NCBI GenBank assembly: GCA_001769275.1
Contig: MEOQ01000043.1
Location: forward strand, 33,210 to 97,209
Length of the DNA stretch: 64,000 nt
Direction: 5' to 3'
Origin: Bacteroidetes bacterium GWF2_43_63
GTDB taxonomy: Bacteria > Bacteroidota > Bacteroidia > Bacteroidales > DTU049
A program made the position numbers and the translations under genes. Below the pieces are notes generated by a model. It made no database searches. It was not told the origin of the DNA and was given only the letters and a program-made list of their open reading frames with translations. Below are positions 19,498-27,681 of the stretch, piece after piece; position 1 is the first letter of the stretch, and each line of letters starts with the position of its first letter.

Positions 19498-19536
19498 AAA
19501 TGGCTGGGAATCCTTCCGGCCATTTTTTTATTTTTT
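19498..19536 (+). terminator. Rho-independent terminator after yidC
   Basis: AAATGGCTGG pairs with the later CCGGCCATT, followed by a run of T (TTTTTTTATTTTTT). Confidence 0.7.
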
Positions 19537-19585
19537 GTATTCACTGAAATGAATCTTTTAACTGAAAATCAACGGAAGGAGTACT

Positions 19586-19666
19586 GAGCTCCCGGGCAAG
19601 CCTGAATCAGCTTCGAAAAGCTAACGCCTGCGCGCCGCGCCACGTTTGACGTGGACCCGGGATCTC
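19586..19666. repeat. Closed multi-hairpin element
   Basis: Outer arms GAGCTCCCGGG (19586-19596) and CCCGGGATCTC (19656-19666) pair over 10 of 11 positions. Inside are hairpins AGCTT-CGAA-AAGCT (19609-19622) and CCACGT-TTG-ACGTGG (19640-19654), and a GC-rich stretch between them. It lies in the 660-base gene-free gap 19452-20113 and has no coding potential. Confidence 0.6.
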
Positions 19667-19700
19667 ATTCTATACTACAGACTTTTTTTTGTTGATTTTC

Positions 19701-19822
19701 GCTGCCGACTCTTCGACGGAGTTTATCCTGCTGTCGACTCTTCGACGGAGTTTACCCCGCTGCAGACATTTCGACTCCGCTCAATGTGACAGCGGCGGGG
19801 CTCAGTGTGACAATGGCGGGGC
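19701..19822. repeat. Composite intergenic repeat, copy 2
   Basis: Same blocks as 3891-3998: TCTTCGACGGAGTTTA, here tandemly doubled, then CATTTCGACTCCGCTCAATG, GTGACAG and GGCGGGGCTCAGTGTGACA. Confidence 0.75.
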
Positions 19823-19904
19823 GCATCACTGGCGCGGATATGTTATCCGTGACAGTGTCCAATCCCATACACAATGTGATGCGCGTTGCGCGACTGGTTG
19901 AGCT

Positions 19905-19986
19905 CTTCTTCAACGCTTGCGATAGCTATCGCAACAGGTCGCTTCACGTGAAACGTGACTAGGTGCGACGCAGAGAGGTTGAAGAA
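19905..19986. repeat. TTCTTCAAC/GTTGAAGAA palindromic repeat, intact copy
   Basis: Nine-base perfect outer arms TTCTTCAAC and GTTGAAGAA enclose the perfect 14-base palindrome GCGATAGCTATCGC (19918-19931). A hairpin TCACGT-GAA-ACGTGA lies inside GTCGC/GCGAC arms, followed by GACGCAGAGAG. Same family as 29720-29790 (reverse) and the interrupted copy at 4034-4283. The remaining bases to 20113 hold no gene. Confidence 0.75.
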
Positions 19987-20113
19987 ATCAGAGCGAGTGC
20001 GAAGTGACATCATGCTTTATGCCTTGACCGCTGTGCGTTACGCATTCTGCCCCATGCGCTTGGTGCAGCCGCAATTCAAAAATCAAAAATCTACTTTCTC
20101 ATATCGTAAATCC

Positions 20114-20809
20114 CTACTTCTTCCCCATCTGGCTTGCGACGGCGAGAATGACACCGAGAACCACGCCGAGTAAAGCTGCAAACAGCACCTGGAATTCGCC
20201 GGGCAAAATAAAAGTGATTGTATGCGCGGGTATCCAGAAAAAAGGAATGGTTTTTTTGAAAACAAAGCCCCACTGCACTTTCCAGTTGATATCGGTCATG
20301 ATTTGTCCCATGGGGATGCACTTTGCAAAACATGACAAACGGCCACCATTACGCTCGATGTGGGTGTCGGTGATTTTATGAAAGGTCATCATGACCGGAG
20401 CAAAAATTACATTCAGGAAAAAACTTATAAAAAATGATGTGAGCAGTTTTGTGGTGGTAAAATCGCCTTTCAGCGCAGCTACAGCGCCCTCGACACCAAA
20501 TACATTTTCGAGCATGGCCGAAACTCCGGTCTTGAAAATGAAAAATGCGAAGAAAATAAACATGCCCAGAAATCCCCACACGAAAGCCCTTGGAAGAATT
20601 CCGAATCCTTTGTGATAATAATTTCCGGTTTTAATTCTCAATCCCAGACATTCCCCAAGCGTAGCCAGAATGGCGAATTTCAGAACACTCATTATAACTC
20701 CGTGTTCTTTTGTCATGGTCTTAAACCATTCGAATGCTTCAGGAAAAATAAAAAACGGAATAAAAATGATTACAAATATTCCGGCAAAAACGAGGTCTTT
20801 AATTTTCAT
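20114..20809 (-). CDS. Membrane protein, possibly Mpv17/PMP22-like
   Basis: 231-residue integral membrane protein with about five hydrophobic segments (near residues 7-25, 42-55, 76-95, 120-140 and 190-228). The conserved-looking C-terminal block WKVQWGFVFKKTIPFFWIP, followed by AHTITFILP, resembles the signature region of Mpv17/PMP22-type proteins. In those proteins a Trp-x-x-x-Pro motif precedes the last segments. The function of bacterial relatives is unknown. Its start (MKIKDLVF) is six bases beyond the stop of the upstream outer-membrane gene at 20816, so both are probably one transcript. The family assignment is tentative. Confidence 0.6.
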   Translation of the reverse strand: MKIKDLVFAGIFVIIFIPFFIFPEAFEWFKTMTKEHGVIMSVLKFAILATLGECLGLRIKTGNYYHKGFGILPRAFVWGFLGMFIFFAFFIFKTGVSAMLENVFGVEGAVAALKGDFTTTKLLTSFFISFFLNVIFAPVMMTFHKITDTHIERNGGRLSCFAKCIPMGQIMTDINWKVQWGFVFKKTIPFFWIPAHTITFILPGEFQVLFAALLGVVLGVILAVASQMGKK

Positions 20810-20815
20810 TTGAAA

Positions 20816-21484
20816 TTATTTTTTCTTTTTAACTCCGGTGAAACTACCGCCCAAAGTTACTGCAATTATATTTGATTGAACAATATGATCGTAGGGTTTT
20901 AAATCAATGCCGTTCACATTGTCGGTGAAATCACGATTCATAAAGTTTTCGAAATAATACTGCACCTTGAGACTCATTTTATTTCGGAACGTGAATCCGA
21001 CAAATGCCGATGGCTGCAATAAAGTACTGCGGCTACTGAACCATTCTTTGAATACAAGATCCCTTTTGTCGTTGTGGAAAATCTTCTCCTTGAAATGAAA
21101 CGGTACTGAAACTGCTCCACCCGCAAAAAAGAAAGTGGGTTTTTTCTCACTGAAGTTCCCGATTTTAAAACCGATGGGTATAGTTGCCATATAGCTCCGA
21201 TACTTCACTTTTGTGTTTAACGAATCATTGAATTGTGCAATGTATCCAATATTCTCAACACCAATTCCAACAAAAAAACCAAAAGATTTTGCAACATCGA
21301 AATGAAAATACTCATTGAAGTTGAACCAAACGGTGAACCGGGGAATCTGTGTTGCGTTTAGCGAATCATTGAGCAAAACTCCGGTCAGCTTCAGGTCGGA
21401 ACCGGTTGTAGTGTATGTTTTTACCTGCGACTGGGCCAGCATAAAAAGCATTAGACCTGCGCAGAAGAAAATCAATTTTTTCAT
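20816..21484 (-). CDS. Predicted outer-membrane beta-barrel protein
   Basis: 222 residues with a signal peptide (LMLFMLAQSQ) and a body of alternating amphipathic strands: YFHFDVAKSFGFFVGIGVENIG, KPTFFFAGGAVSVPFHF, NKMSLKVQYYFENFMN. This is typical of small eight-stranded outer-membrane barrels in Bacteroidota. It ends with the odd basic tail VKKKK after GGSFTG, rather than an aromatic barrel terminus. No specific family is recognised. It is co-oriented with, and six bases upstream of, the Mpv17-like membrane gene. Confidence 0.65.
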   Translation of the reverse strand: MKKLIFFCAGLMLFMLAQSQVKTYTTTGSDLKLTGVLLNDSLNATQIPRFTVWFNFNEYFHFDVAKSFGFFVGIGVENIGYIAQFNDSLNTKVKYRSYMATIPIGFKIGNFSEKKPTFFFAGGAVSVPFHFKEKIFHNDKRDLVFKEWFSSRSTLLQPSAFVGFTFRNKMSLKVQYYFENFMNRDFTDNVNGIDLKPYDHIVQSNIIAVTLGGSFTGVKKKK

Positions 21485-21570
21485 AGCGGTGATTTATAAA
21501 GTTTCAACATGGATATTCCGACAGGTAGCAAGCCGACAATCAATACCTGAGACTTAAAAAACCCAGCAGG

Positions 21571-23625
21571 CTACTTCATAATATTGATACGTGCGTCGAC
21601 AGCAACTATCTTCGATCCATCGCCCAGCAGCGGATTGATGTCCATTTCTGCAATTTCGGGAGCTGCCTGAAGCATCGCAGATAAACGGGTAAGAATATCG
21701 GCAAATTTATCCTTATCCACTGCTTTTTGACCACGAACGCCTTCCAGAATTTTCTTTCCGCGCAGGCCTTCAATCATCATCAAAGCTTCAGTTTTTCCAA
21801 GCGGAGTAAGGCCCGAAGTAACATCTTTGAGTACCTCAACAAAAATTCCACCGAGACCGCTGAGAATCAGATGACCAAAATCGCCTTCGCGGGAGGCGCC
21901 GGCAAACAACTCAACACCGCTCAGCATAGGCTGAATCAGTATGGCCGTAGTGTCTTTTATCTGCATCATGCGGCGGAATTCCTCTACCAGTTTTTCCTTG
22001 GTTTTCACATTCAGCACAACACCGCCCACATCGCTTTTGTGAACTGGCCCTACAACTTTCATCACCAGCGGATATCCGATTTTTTCGGCTGCAGCCACAA
22101 GCACATCCTCATTGTCGGAAGTTGCTTCACCAGCGCGCGGAATGCCGGCTGCATCGAGCATTGCCGATACATCTTCGGGAAGCAGATAACCATCTTTAGC
22201 ATTATCAACTACTTTTCGGATCGCTGCGGTATCAACTGTTGGTCTGCCATCCGCTTCGAGCGGAGCCGGTGTATTGAGCACACGTGCAAGCGCACGGCCG
22301 AACACAACCTCATCAGGGAAAAACACATTTCCTTTATCAACGAAATACTGGACTTCGTTTTTTGCATTAACAATAGACGGAAGAATCGGGAAAATCGGTT
22401 TTTTCGAAGTCTGCAAATGGTTGTGAAGCACATCATACACATCGAAAACCTCAAACAGACCCGGACTTCCGAAAATTACAGCGATGGAGTCAATTTCATC
22501 AAATTTATTTTCGCAGGTATTGAGAATTTCATCGAGCTGCTGTGCTGTTCCGGTGGCCAGAAAATCGATGGGGTTGGCAACCGAAGATCCTGCAAAAAGT
22601 TTCGTCAGCAATTCTTTCGAAGCATCGTTTTCGATATGCGGCACATTCAATCCATTTGAAGAAAGTGCGTCGGTAAGCATTACAGAAGGGCCACCGGCAT
22701 GAGTGACTATCGCAACATTTTTGCCGGCAGGTCTTGGAAAATTAAATACCGAAGAAACAGCGGCCAATTCTTCACGGCCATAGCAGCGCACGATTCCAGC
22801 CTTGCGGAAAAGCGCATCGACAGCCACATCGCTCGACGCCATTGCGCCGGTATGAGATGAAGCGGCCCGACTTCCGGCATCGGAAGAACCCGCTTTGACA
22901 GCGGCAATCCGGCAACCTTTGCTGATCAGCGATTTCGCATGTTTCAGCAGTTTCTGCGGCTTATTTACACTTTCAATATACAATACTTTCATCAGGGAGC
23001 TTTCGCCCAGAACGAAAGAATGGTCGAGATATTCAAGAACTTCTTCAACGCCAATCTGGGCGCTGTTTCCAACACTCCAAACAGACCCGAATGTAACCCC
23101 TTTCATCATGCAGCTTTCCATAATGAATACAGCGGTTGCGCCACTGCCACTAATGAAATCAATCCCTTTGGGCTCAAGTTTCGGAATGGGATTGGTAAAC
23201 ACAGAGGTATGCCATGGGTTCATCATTCCAACGCAGTTTGGCCCGATCAGACATGCGCCGGCATCGTTGATGATTTTCACTACCTTTTGCTCCAGTTCTT
23301 TGCCGGCAGCATTTTCTTCGCTGAATCCGGCACTGAGAATTATAAAAGCTTTGGTTCCTTTTTGAGAAGCAAGTACTTCAACCGTTTCAGGACAAAAGCG
23401 AGCTGCGATGGCCAGAATTGCCAGATCGACCTGCGGCAGATCCTTAACGTCGGCATGGCATTTTATTCCTTGGATTTCAGATTCTTTAGGGTTTACAACG
23501 TAGAGTGAACCTTTAAAGTGATTGTCAATTATGTTTTTTAGAATTTTGCCGCCGGGCTTTTTTATATCCTGCGATGCTCCAACAACTACAATACTCTGCG
23601 GGCGAATGAGTTCCTTCGTAATCAT
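21571..23625 (-). CDS. ADP-forming acetate/acyl-CoA ligase, fused alpha-beta subunits
   Basis: 684 residues. Converts acyl-CoA, ADP and phosphate into acid, ATP and CoA, or the reverse, in fermentation. The alpha part carries the CoA-binding Rossmann domain IVVVGASQDIKKPG at the start, ligase domains, and the phospho-histidine region AASSHTGAMASSD. From about 465 onward lies an ATP-grasp beta domain (LPEDVSAMLDAAGIP, PLVMKVVGPVHKSDVGGV, EMDINPLL). Both subunits are on one chain, as in many bacterial ACD enzymes. Substrate range (acetate, propionate, branched or aromatic acids) cannot be told. It stands alone, with no neighbouring oxidoreductase. Confidence 0.9.
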   Translation of the reverse strand: MITKELIRPQSIVVVGASQDIKKPGGKILKNIIDNHFKGSLYVVNPKESEIQGIKCHADVKDLPQVDLAILAIAARFCPETVEVLASQKGTKAFIILSAGFSEENAAGKELEQKVVKIINDAGACLIGPNCVGMMNPWHTSVFTNPIPKLEPKGIDFISGSGATAVFIMESCMMKGVTFGSVWSVGNSAQIGVEEVLEYLDHSFVLGESSLMKVLYIESVNKPQKLLKHAKSLISKGCRIAAVKAGSSDAGSRAASSHTGAMASSDVAVDALFRKAGIVRCYGREELAAVSSVFNFPRPAGKNVAIVTHAGGPSVMLTDALSSNGLNVPHIENDASKELLTKLFAGSSVANPIDFLATGTAQQLDEILNTCENKFDEIDSIAVIFGSPGLFEVFDVYDVLHNHLQTSKKPIFPILPSIVNAKNEVQYFVDKGNVFFPDEVVFGRALARVLNTPAPLEADGRPTVDTAAIRKVVDNAKDGYLLPEDVSAMLDAAGIPRAGEATSDNEDVLVAAAEKIGYPLVMKVVGPVHKSDVGGVVLNVKTKEKLVEEFRRMMQIKDTTAILIQPMLSGVELFAGASREGDFGHLILSGLGGIFVEVLKDVTSGLTPLGKTEALMMIEGLRGKKILEGVRGQKAVDKDKFADILTRLSAMLQAAPEIAEMDINPLLGDGSKIVAVDARINIMK

Positions 23626-23774
23626 AAGTACTTTTTTTTGCTAAAGTAGTTAAATATTCCGGATCAACTGGCTGGTTTTCCAACGAAAAAATGATTTTTT
23701 GATTATTTGTGACAAAAAAAGTACTACGAATAAGATACATTTTGTATTTTAGCTGATTATTTAAAACCTAATTT

Positions 23775-24830
23775 ATGAAACGTCTGATTTTGATTCTTTT
23801 GCTCTGTGGAACCGGTTGGGGCTTACAAGCCCAGATCGACACCATCAGAATCCCGGTTGATGACCCCCAGAAAGCCGAGCGTTTATACAATGAAGGGACC
23901 GTGCTGTACGACAATGGTCAGCTTACTCAAGCCCTCAACAAATTCAATGAATCAATCAATCTTAAATCCGACTTTGCCAAAGCCTATTACAATCGCGGCA
24001 TCGTAAAAGTTGATCTGAAGGACAAGACCGGAGCCATGTCTGATTTTGACAAAGCAATAGAACTTGGACCTACAGCCAACGCTTATTTTCAAAGAGGCAA
24101 AATGAAATATGATGACAACAAGCCGGAAGAAGCCAGGGCAGATTTGAATAAAGCTGTTGAGCTTGACGCCATGCACGTTCAGTCATATTATTATCTCGGA
24201 AGTCTTCAGTACGACAACAAGGATTATGAAGGCGCCATTGAGACTTACAAAAAAGCACTTATTGAAAAAGATAGTTATACCTATGCGTATGCATATAATG
24301 ACATGGGCAGCTGTTACAAAATGATGGAAAACTATGACGAGTCCATCCGCTGCTATAAAGAAGCAACGAAAGCCAATCCAAAACTGGCTTTTGCTTTTAA
24401 TAACACCGGCAGCGTTTACCGCAAGCTGGAAAAATACGACGATGCCATTTATGAATATTCAAAAGCCATTGACGCTGATCCCGACTATTATGTTGCCTAC
24501 AACAACCGTGGTCTGGCCAAAATGGATAAAGGCGATTTTGAAGGTGCTATTGCCGATTTCACCAAAGCTATTGAAAAAAATGCCGACTATGCCTATGCAT
24601 ACAACAATCGCGGTTCAGCACGATACAAAGCCGAACAATATGCAACTGCCATTGAGGATTTCAACAAAGCAATTACGCTGAACAGCAATTACTCTACAGC
24701 ATTTCTGAATCGTGGCAATGCAAAGGAAATGAACCGCGATATCAACGGTGCCTGCGAAGACTGGAAAAAAGCGCGCGACGGAGGCATTAAAAATGCTGAA
24801 TTCTACATTAAACAAATGTGCAAACAATAA
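23775..24830 (+). CDS. Secreted nine-TPR protein
   Basis: 351 residues with a signal peptide (GTGWGLQAQ) and nine consecutive 34-residue tetratricopeptide repeats from about residue 35 to 345. Each shows the A/G-Y-N-RG and AI-F-KAI pattern, for example YNNRGLAKMDKGDFEGAI. TPR solenoids bind protein partners; this one should sit in the periplasm or on the inner face of the outer membrane. The next gene starts 20 bases later and itself begins with TPR-like helices followed by a propeller and OmpA domain. The two are therefore probably co-transcribed and may act together. Confidence 0.85.
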   Translation: MKRLILILLLCGTGWGLQAQIDTIRIPVDDPQKAERLYNEGTVLYDNGQLTQALNKFNESINLKSDFAKAYYNRGIVKVDLKDKTGAMSDFDKAIELGPTANAYFQRGKMKYDDNKPEEARADLNKAVELDAMHVQSYYYLGSLQYDNKDYEGAIETYKKALIEKDSYTYAYAYNDMGSCYKMMENYDESIRCYKEATKANPKLAFAFNNTGSVYRKLEKYDDAIYEYSKAIDADPDYYVAYNNRGLAKMDKGDFEGAIADFTKAIEKNADYAYAYNNRGSARYKAEQYATAIEDFNKAITLNSNYSTAFLNRGNAKEMNRDINGACEDWKKARDGGIKNAEFYIKQMCKQ

Positions 24831-24850
24831 TTAATTCAGAAAAAACAGCT

Positions 24851-26887
24851 ATGAAAAACATTATTATATCACTCGTTTGCCTCTTGTTCTCTGTTACTCT
24901 TGGTGCGCAGAATGTCGAATTCAACAAAGCCAATTTTTCGGACAAGAAAGTTTTGAAAGAAGCTTTGAAAAACATTGAACAAGGTGACAATTATTTCGGT
25001 CAGGGAGTTGGCGCTCGAAAAAATGCGCTCGAAAGCTATCTGAAAGCGCAGAACGTTAACCCAAATAACGCAATGCTGAATTACAAAATCGGAATTTGTT
25101 ACCGAAAAATGAATATCGAGAAATCGCTGGAGCATCTGCAGAAAGCTGAGTCATTGAACCCAAATTGCGATGATTCGCTCTATTACTGGCTTGGAACAGC
25201 ATATCAGGGAAATTACAAGTTTAACGAAGCCATTGAATCGTATAAAACTTTTAAAAACAAACTCTCTCCCAAACAATACAGTGATGTGGCTCCGGCTCTA
25301 AACAAAAGAATCCAGGAATGTGAAACCGGAATTACCATGGTTGCCAATCCTGTCAAGGTTTTTATCGACAACCTGGGTGCATCCATCAACACCGCCAACC
25401 GCGAATATTCGCCATTCATCAATGCTGACGAATCTGTCCTTACGTTTACCAGTCGTCGACCGAACACCATTGGAGGCAAACTTGACGCACAGGATCAAAT
25501 GTATTACGAAGACATTTATATTGCAGAAAGCGCTTCCGAAGACTGGAAAGTCATCAATCCGGGGAAACCACTTAACAGCAAAGTGCATGATGCAACTGCA
25601 GGTCTGAGCGGTGACGGACAAACGCTGTTCATTTACAAAGACGTTCACAATGGTGATATTTACCAATGTAAACTCAAAGGTGACAAATGGGACAAACCCG
25701 TCGCTTTGCCAAAAACAATCAACACCAAATTTCACGAAAGCTCTGTCAGTCTTAGCCCCGATGGGCGCACACTCTATTTCATCAGCGACAAAGAAGGTTC
25801 TGCTGGTGGCCGTGACATCTGGGTTTCAACACTCGACAAAAAAGGGAAATGGGGAAAAGCCACCAATCTGAAAGATTTAAATACCATTTACGATGAAGAA
25901 TCCATCTTCATGCATCCTGACGGCAAGACCTTGTATTTCAGCTCACAGGGACATAAAACCATGGGCGGATTCGACATTTTCAAAGCTACCTTCGAAAACG
26001 GAAAATGGAGTGAGCCCCAAAACCTCGGATATCCAATCAATACGCCGGACGATGACTTGTTTTTCACTATTGCTGCCAGTGGACTCCACGCCTATATGAT
26101 GAGCGATACCCGCAAAGATGGCTATGGCGACCGCGACCTGTACCGCGTAACATTTATTCTCGAAAAACCAGTTCTCACCAATTCCGAAGACAATCTGATT
26201 GCATGGCGTACAGAGCCGGTGAGCGAGAAAGTTATTGAATCGACACTTGCGGTCAACACAGCCTCGCTAACACTGCTTAAAGGCCGTGTTTTGGATGAAG
26301 CAACCAAACAACCCATTGAAGCCAGCCTCATTCTGACCGACAATACCATTAATGAAGAACTGGCAACCTTCACTTCCAACAGTGCCACCGGCAAGTATCT
26401 TGTTTCGCTCCCGAGCGGAAAAAACTACGGTCTTGCTGTAAAAGCCGACGGATATTTATTCCATTCCGAAAACTTCGACATCCCCAATGCCGCGGCTTAT
26501 CAGGAAATTGAGAAAGACATCTATTTGAAGAAAGTTGAAGTTGGTAAAGAAATCGTGCTCAAAAACATTTTCTTCGACTTTAATAAATCAACGCTGCGTC
26601 CTGAATCAAAGAACGAACTTGCTAACCTGACACAGCTGATGAAAGAAAACCCGACTTTGAAAATTGAAATCTCAGGTCACACCGACAATGTTGGTTCGGC
26701 TGCTTATAACAAAACGCTGTCGCAATCGCGCGCCAAAGCGGTGGTCGATTATCTGATCGCTGCCGGTATTGCGTCTGATCGCATGACCAGTGTTGGTTAT
26801 GGATTCGACAAGCCGATTGCACCCAACGACACCGACGAAGGACGTCAGCTTAACCGCCGCACGGAATTCAAAATTATAAGTCTGTAA
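24851..26887 (+). CDS. PorE-like OmpA-family protein (TPR, beta-propeller, CRD, OmpA)
   Basis: 678 residues from the ATG at 24851; an in-frame GTG at 24818 lies inside the upstream gene and is not preferred. A signal peptide ends at TLGAQN. Domains in order are TPR-like helices (about 25-150), PD40/WD40-like propeller blades (about 180-430, with TLYFISDKEGSAGGRDIWV and TLYFSSQGHKTMGGFDIF), and a carboxypeptidase-regulatory-like fold (LKGRVLDEATKQPIEAS). A peptidoglycan-binding OmpA domain closes the protein (NIFFDFNKSTLRP, ISGHTDNVGS, SQSRAKAVVDYL, NRRTEF). This domain order is that of PorE, which links the T9SS to peptidoglycan. Paralogues are common in the phylum, so orthology is not proven. 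Confidence 0.85.
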   Translation: MKNIIISLVCLLFSVTLGAQNVEFNKANFSDKKVLKEALKNIEQGDNYFGQGVGARKNALESYLKAQNVNPNNAMLNYKIGICYRKMNIEKSLEHLQKAESLNPNCDDSLYYWLGTAYQGNYKFNEAIESYKTFKNKLSPKQYSDVAPALNKRIQECETGITMVANPVKVFIDNLGASINTANREYSPFINADESVLTFTSRRPNTIGGKLDAQDQMYYEDIYIAESASEDWKVINPGKPLNSKVHDATAGLSGDGQTLFIYKDVHNGDIYQCKLKGDKWDKPVALPKTINTKFHESSVSLSPDGRTLYFISDKEGSAGGRDIWVSTLDKKGKWGKATNLKDLNTIYDEESIFMHPDGKTLYFSSQGHKTMGGFDIFKATFENGKWSEPQNLGYPINTPDDDLFFTIAASGLHAYMMSDTRKDGYGDRDLYRVTFILEKPVLTNSEDNLIAWRTEPVSEKVIESTLAVNTASLTLLKGRVLDEATKQPIEASLILTDNTINEELATFTSNSATGKYLVSLPSGKNYGLAVKADGYLFHSENFDIPNAAAYQEIEKDIYLKKVEVGKEIVLKNIFFDFNKSTLRPESKNELANLTQLMKENPTLKIEISGHTDNVGSAAYNKTLSQSRAKAVVDYLIAAGIASDRMTSVGYGFDKPIAPNDTDEGRQLNRRTEFKIISL

Positions 26888-26906
26888 GAAATACTCAGGT
26901 AATATT

Positions 26907-26936
26907 AAACCGCCCTCAAAAGGGGCGGTTTTTTTA
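26907..26936 (+). terminator. Rho-independent terminator after the PorE-like gene
   Basis: AACCGCCC pairs with GGGCGGTT across the loop TCAAAAG and is followed by seven T. Confidence 0.85.
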
Positions 26937-26969
26937 ATTTAACAAAATCAGGAGCGATAATAAGACAAA

Positions 26970-27302
26970 TCAATTTTTCCAGATAGTCCGCTGATAATCA
27001 GCGCCAGAGAAACTATCGCCATTGATGATCGTATTGCCCGCTATGCCGCCCAGATATCCGAGCGTTTCGCAGCCCTCATCCATAACTTCCGATGTCATAT
27101 CAGCTCCACAGGTGCCTGGATCGAAAACATACACCAATTGATTCTGAAAAAGATATTCCTTCACATTGGCACCCTCATCACAGGCAGTGGTGGAGCGAAA
27201 TCCACGGATGCTATGCTTGATGCAGTCGGGTGCATCAGGATCTATATCGGAACAGGACATCAAAGCAAGGCTGCAAGCCAGTAAACCAATAATCAGTTTC
27301 AT
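26970..27302 (-). CDS. Small lipoprotein (DUF6970-like)
   Basis: 110 residues. Signal peptide with lipobox LALMSC (Cys at about 17) predicts a lipid anchor. The mature part contains several cysteines, in PDCIKH, TTACDEG, PGTCGADM and EGCETLGYLGG. The phrase VYVFDPGTCGADMTSEV is distinctive and resembles small Bacteroidota lipoproteins annotated as DUF6970. Function unknown. It is convergent with the PorE-like gene and divergent from rpmH. Confidence 0.7.
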   Translation of the reverse strand: MKLIIGLLACSLALMSCSDIDPDAPDCIKHSIRGFRSTTACDEGANVKEYLFQNQLVYVFDPGTCGADMTSEVMDEGCETLGYLGGIAGNTIINGDSFSGADYQRTIWKN

Positions 27303-27385
27303 AATTCATCATCATTTGTTGTAAAGAAACGGGTCAAATACCATAATATTGAATCTGAACAAATTATTTTAAATCGAGAAAAGTT

Positions 27386-27415
27386 TTGTTTATCCAAAAA
27401 GATTTTCTAATTTTG
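27386..27415 (+). promoter_or_regulatory. Bacteroidota-type promoter of rpmH
   Basis: TTG at 27386-27388 and TAATTTTG at 27408-27415, separated by 19 bases, precede rpmH. Both boxes match the -33 TTG and -7 TAnnTTTG pattern. An unusually good Shine-Dalgarno (AAAAAGGAGAG) lies before the ATG, a feature rare in this phylum. Confidence 0.65.
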
Positions 27416-27446
27416 CACTCCCAAATTTCAAAAAAGGAGAGTTGTC

Positions 27447-27605
27447 ATGAAGCGTACTTTTCAGCCATCGAACCGCAAGAGAAGAAACAAACACGGATTT
27501 CGCCACAGAATGGAAACAGCCAATGGACGCAAGGTTCTTGCCCGCCGCAGAGCTAAAGGTCGTCACAGACTGACTGTTTCAGACGAGAAAATGCACAAGC
27601 GCTAG
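27447..27605 (+). CDS. rpmH: Ribosomal protein bL34
   Basis: 52-residue basic protein of the large ribosomal subunit beginning [19 protein letters not shown], with [18 protein letters not shown] and the terminal KMHKR, all diagnostic for bL34. Length is normal. Promoter, ribosome-binding site and a downstream hairpin terminator are all present, so it forms a monocistronic unit. The usual neighbours rnpA or dnaA are absent here. Confidence 0.98.
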   Translation: MKRTFQPSNRKRRNKHGFRHRMETANGRKVLARRRAKGRHRLTVSDEKMHKR

Positions 27606-27628
27606 TCCGTAGCAAAATATTTCGAGCA

Positions 27629-27655
27629 CCTCGCCGTCGAAAGCGGGGTTTTTTT
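27629..27655 (+). terminator. Terminator after rpmH
   Basis: CCTCGC pairs with GCGGGG (one G-T pair) across the loop CGTCGAAA and is followed by seven T. Confidence 0.7.
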
Positions 27656-27681
27656 GTTTATTTTGGACTTTTATTTCTTAT

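Noticed and set aside
19689..20113. Several short open frames (60-80 codons) downstream of yidC
   Set aside because: They translate palindromic and composite repeats that recur elsewhere in other frames; no protein-like composition.
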